From contig JBDTNL010000121.1 in NCBI GenBank assembly GCA_039933785.1, forward strand, positions 1 through 6,915: a DNA stretch of 6,915 nt, written 5' to 3'. The position numbers were made by a program, and so were the translations under genes. Positions 5,491 to 6,915 of this stretch are shown piece after piece. Below the pieces are notes generated by a model that did not search any database, was not told where the DNA came from, and saw only the letters and a list, made by a program, of their open reading frames with translations. Positions within the stretch are counted from its first letter, which is position 1. Each line of letters begins with the position of its first letter. This stretch comes from JBDTNL01 sp039933785. Its GTDB lineage: Bacteria > Acidobacteriota > Thermoanaerobaculia > Multivoradales > JAGPDF01.

Positions 5491-6846
5491 ATGGGCCGAG
5501 CCCGGTTTCCCGATGCCTTCACCCTGCTGGTGGCGTGCGTGTTCGTGGCCGCGCTGGCGAGTCACGTCCTTCCGTCTGGACAGTACGAGCGCCGAGAAGA
5601 CCCGACGACCAGTCGCCGGCTGGTGGTGCCGGGAACGTTTCACGCAGTAGACCCGGCGCCAGTCGGACCGTTCGCGGCCGTGGTCGCCATCCCGCGCGGC
5701 TTGCTCGATGCCGGCGCGGTGGTGTTCCTGATCTTCCTGGTCGGTGGCTCGTTCGCGGTGATCGAGCGCACCGGCGTGCTCGAGCGCGGCGTGGGCATGC
5801 TGGCGCGAGCGCTGCGCGGGCGCGAACCGATGGTGGTGCCGGTTTGCGCGCTGCTCTTCGCGCTCGGTGGCATCTTCGAAGGCATGCTCGAGGAGATCGT
5901 GGCGCTGGTGCCTGTACTCCTGCTGTTGGCCCGCCGGCTGCGACTGGACGCGCTGTCCGCGATCGCGATGAGCATGGGCGCGGCGCTGGTCGGTGGCGCC
6001 TTCAGCCCGGCGAATCCATTCCAGGTCGGCATTGCGCAGCGACTGGCGCAGTTGCCGCTGCTCTCGGGATGGGCGTTCCGCACCGTCGTGCTGGCGCTCG
6101 CGCTCTTCCTCTTCATCGCCTGGACGATGCGTCATGCGGCACGAAATCGCCCTCCTCTGTCCGAGTCGGCCGCCGTCGGCCCGACGGAAGACCGGCCGCC
6201 TTCGGGGCGCGACATCGCGATTCTGGTCCTGGTGCCGGCCGCGTTCGCCGTCTATGTCGTGGGGGTGCTGCGATTCGGTTGGGACTTCGATCAGATGTCG
6301 GCGCTGTTCTTCATCATGGGCATCTTCGCCGGCCTGCTCGGCGGTCTGGGCCTCGGCGGCACCATGGAGGCCTACAAACACGGCTTCCGAGAAATGGCCG
6401 GCGCGGCCCTGGTGGTGGGGTTCTCCCGCGCCATCTACGTGGTGCTCGACCAGGGCCGCATCATCGACACCGTGGTGCACGGCCTGGTGACACCCATCGA
6501 GGGGCTCCCGCCAGTCTTCGCCGCGCTCGCCATGATGGCGGCGCACACCGTACTCCATTTCCCGGTGCCCAGCATGACCGGGCACGCGGTGCTGACGATT
6601 CCCATCCTCGTGCCGGTGTCGGACCTGGTGGGGCTTTCCCGTCAGGTGACGGTGCTCACATTCCAATACGGAGCCGGCCTGGCCGAGATGATGACGCCAA
6701 CCAACGGCGCCATGATGGCGATCCTCGCCGCCGCGGGCGTTGGCTACGACCGCTGGTTGAAGTTCATGCTGCCGATCTACGCCATCCTCGCCGCGCTCGC
6801 CGTGGCGGCGATCATGGCGGCGGTGGGGCTGCACCTGTTGGTCTGA
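5491..6846 (+). CDS. YfcC-family (DcuC/ArsB-like) inner-membrane carrier
   Basis: A 451-residue polytopic transporter, slightly shorter than E. coli YfcC (about 500). Family members are usually annotated as C4-dicarboxylate carriers or basic amino acid antiporters, mostly without biochemical proof. Family features in order: FPDAF and a first membrane helix ending LPSGQYERR (6-35); LVGGSFAVIERTG (83-95); LGGIFEGMLEEIVALVPV (125-142), with paired acids E134 and E135; FSPANPFQVGIAQ (171-183), a re-entrant-type Asn-Pro motif; ALVVGFSRAIYVVLDQGRII (306-325); PSMTGHAVLTIPILVPVSDL (360-379); RQVTVLTFQYGAG (384-396); MTPTNGAMMAI (401-411); DRWLKFMLPIY (420-430). About 11-12 hydrophobic segments can be drawn, with a hydrophilic central loop near 213-240 that may join two halves. 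PSMTG replaces the SGSG I expect in most relatives, which may alter substrate choice. It is divergent from the M20 gene across 195 bases. An arginine- or dipeptide-uptake role beside the cyanophycinase is inference. Confidence 0.88.
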   Translation: MGRARFPDAFTLLVACVFVAALASHVLPSGQYERREDPTTSRRLVVPGTFHAVDPAPVGPFAAVVAIPRGLLDAGAVVFLIFLVGGSFAVIERTGVLERGVGMLARALRGREPMVVPVCALLFALGGIFEGMLEEIVALVPVLLLLARRLRLDALSAIAMSMGAALVGGAFSPANPFQVGIAQRLAQLPLLSGWAFRTVVLALALFLFIAWTMRHAARNRPPLSESAAVGPTEDRPPSGRDIAILVLVPAAFAVYVVGVLRFGWDFDQMSALFFIMGIFAGLLGGLGLGGTMEAYKHGFREMAGAALVVGFSRAIYVVLDQGRIIDTVVHGLVTPIEGLPPVFAALAMMAAHTVLHFPVPSMTGHAVLTIPILVPVSDLVGLSRQVTVLTFQYGAGLAEMMTPTNGAMMAILAAAGVGYDRWLKFMLPIYAILAALAVAAIMAAVGLHLLV

Positions 6847-6878
6847 ACCGCCGCTCGGCGCCCAGATGGTCGGATACG

Positions 6879-6915
6879 ATGCAGCCAATGGGGCTGGATC
6901 TGTATGAAGAGACGC
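6879..6915 (+). CDS. Possible start of a further gene, cut by the window end
   Basis: ATG at 6879 and an in-frame ATG at 6888 open a frame that reads MQPMGLDLYEET to the edge of the window. It lies 32 bases after the transporter stop on the same strand. No clear Shine-Dalgarno is seen and only 12 codons are visible, so the product cannot be named and the call may be wrong. Confidence 0.25.
   Translation, partial: MQPMGLDLYEET

Noticed and set aside
6849..6860. Small G+C hairpin (CGCC...GGCG) after the transporter stop as a terminator
   Set aside because: The stem is only 4-5 bp and no T-run follows. Such short palindromes are frequent in G+C-rich DNA.
5452..6888. Long open frame on the minus strand opposite the transporter gene (478 codons)
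   Set aside because: The composition is dominated by His, Arg, Gln and Glu, as expected for the reverse of a hydrophobic membrane protein in G+C-rich DNA. The plus strand carries the conserved transporter.

Overview
This is a G+C-rich window (roughly two thirds G+C by eye) with tightly packed protein-coding genes and almost no intergenic DNA. The secreted matrixin-like protease with FG-GAP repeats and a C-terminal 'APCRLVDTR...DVNGYF' domain, and the short gene coupled in front of it, resemble proteins I associate with uncultured Gram-negative soil or sediment lineages (Acidobacteriota such as Thermoanaerobaculia, Eisenbacteria, Myxococcota and related deltaproteobacteria). This is recollection of protein style; no 16S or other marker gene is present, so the phylum stays open. 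No tRNA, rRNA, CRISPR array, transposase or phage gene was seen.

Layout, left to right. (1) 1-318, plus strand: the 3' end of an unrecognised gene whose stop overlaps the next start. (2) 315-3161, plus: a 948-residue secreted zinc metalloprotease of matrixin type, followed by a carboxypeptidase-regulatory-like region, seven FG-GAP/VCBS-like units and a C-terminal domain. (3) 3173-4051, plus: a cyanophycinase (peptidase family S51) with a signal peptide and every active-site residue I can name for the family. (4) 4048-5295, minus: an M20 metallohydrolase of the ArgE/DapE type, whose stop codon overlaps the cyanophycinase stop in a shared CTAG. (5) 5296-5490: a divergent intergenic region holding two hairpins with related loops in opposite orientation, which look like a dispersed palindromic repeat. 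(6) 5491-6846, plus: a YfcC-family membrane transporter. (7) 6879-6915: possibly the first codons of another gene, cut by the window edge.

How the genes may work together. The most interesting reading is a scavenging route for extracellular cyanophycin, the Asp-Arg storage polymer of cyanobacteria and some other bacteria. The exported cyanophycinase would release beta-Asp-Arg dipeptides. The YfcC-type carrier, from a family often annotated as basic amino acid or C4-dicarboxylate carriers, could import them. The M20 enzyme could hydrolyse them, since beta-Asp-Arg is chemically an N-alpha-acyl-L-arginine, the class of compound that ArgE-type enzymes cleave. The cyanophycinase call is strong; the roles of the transporter and the M20 enzyme in this route are inference from gene context and chemistry. 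The matrixin protease upstream is probably co-transcribed with the cyanophycinase and would be exported too, but no mechanistic link is visible.
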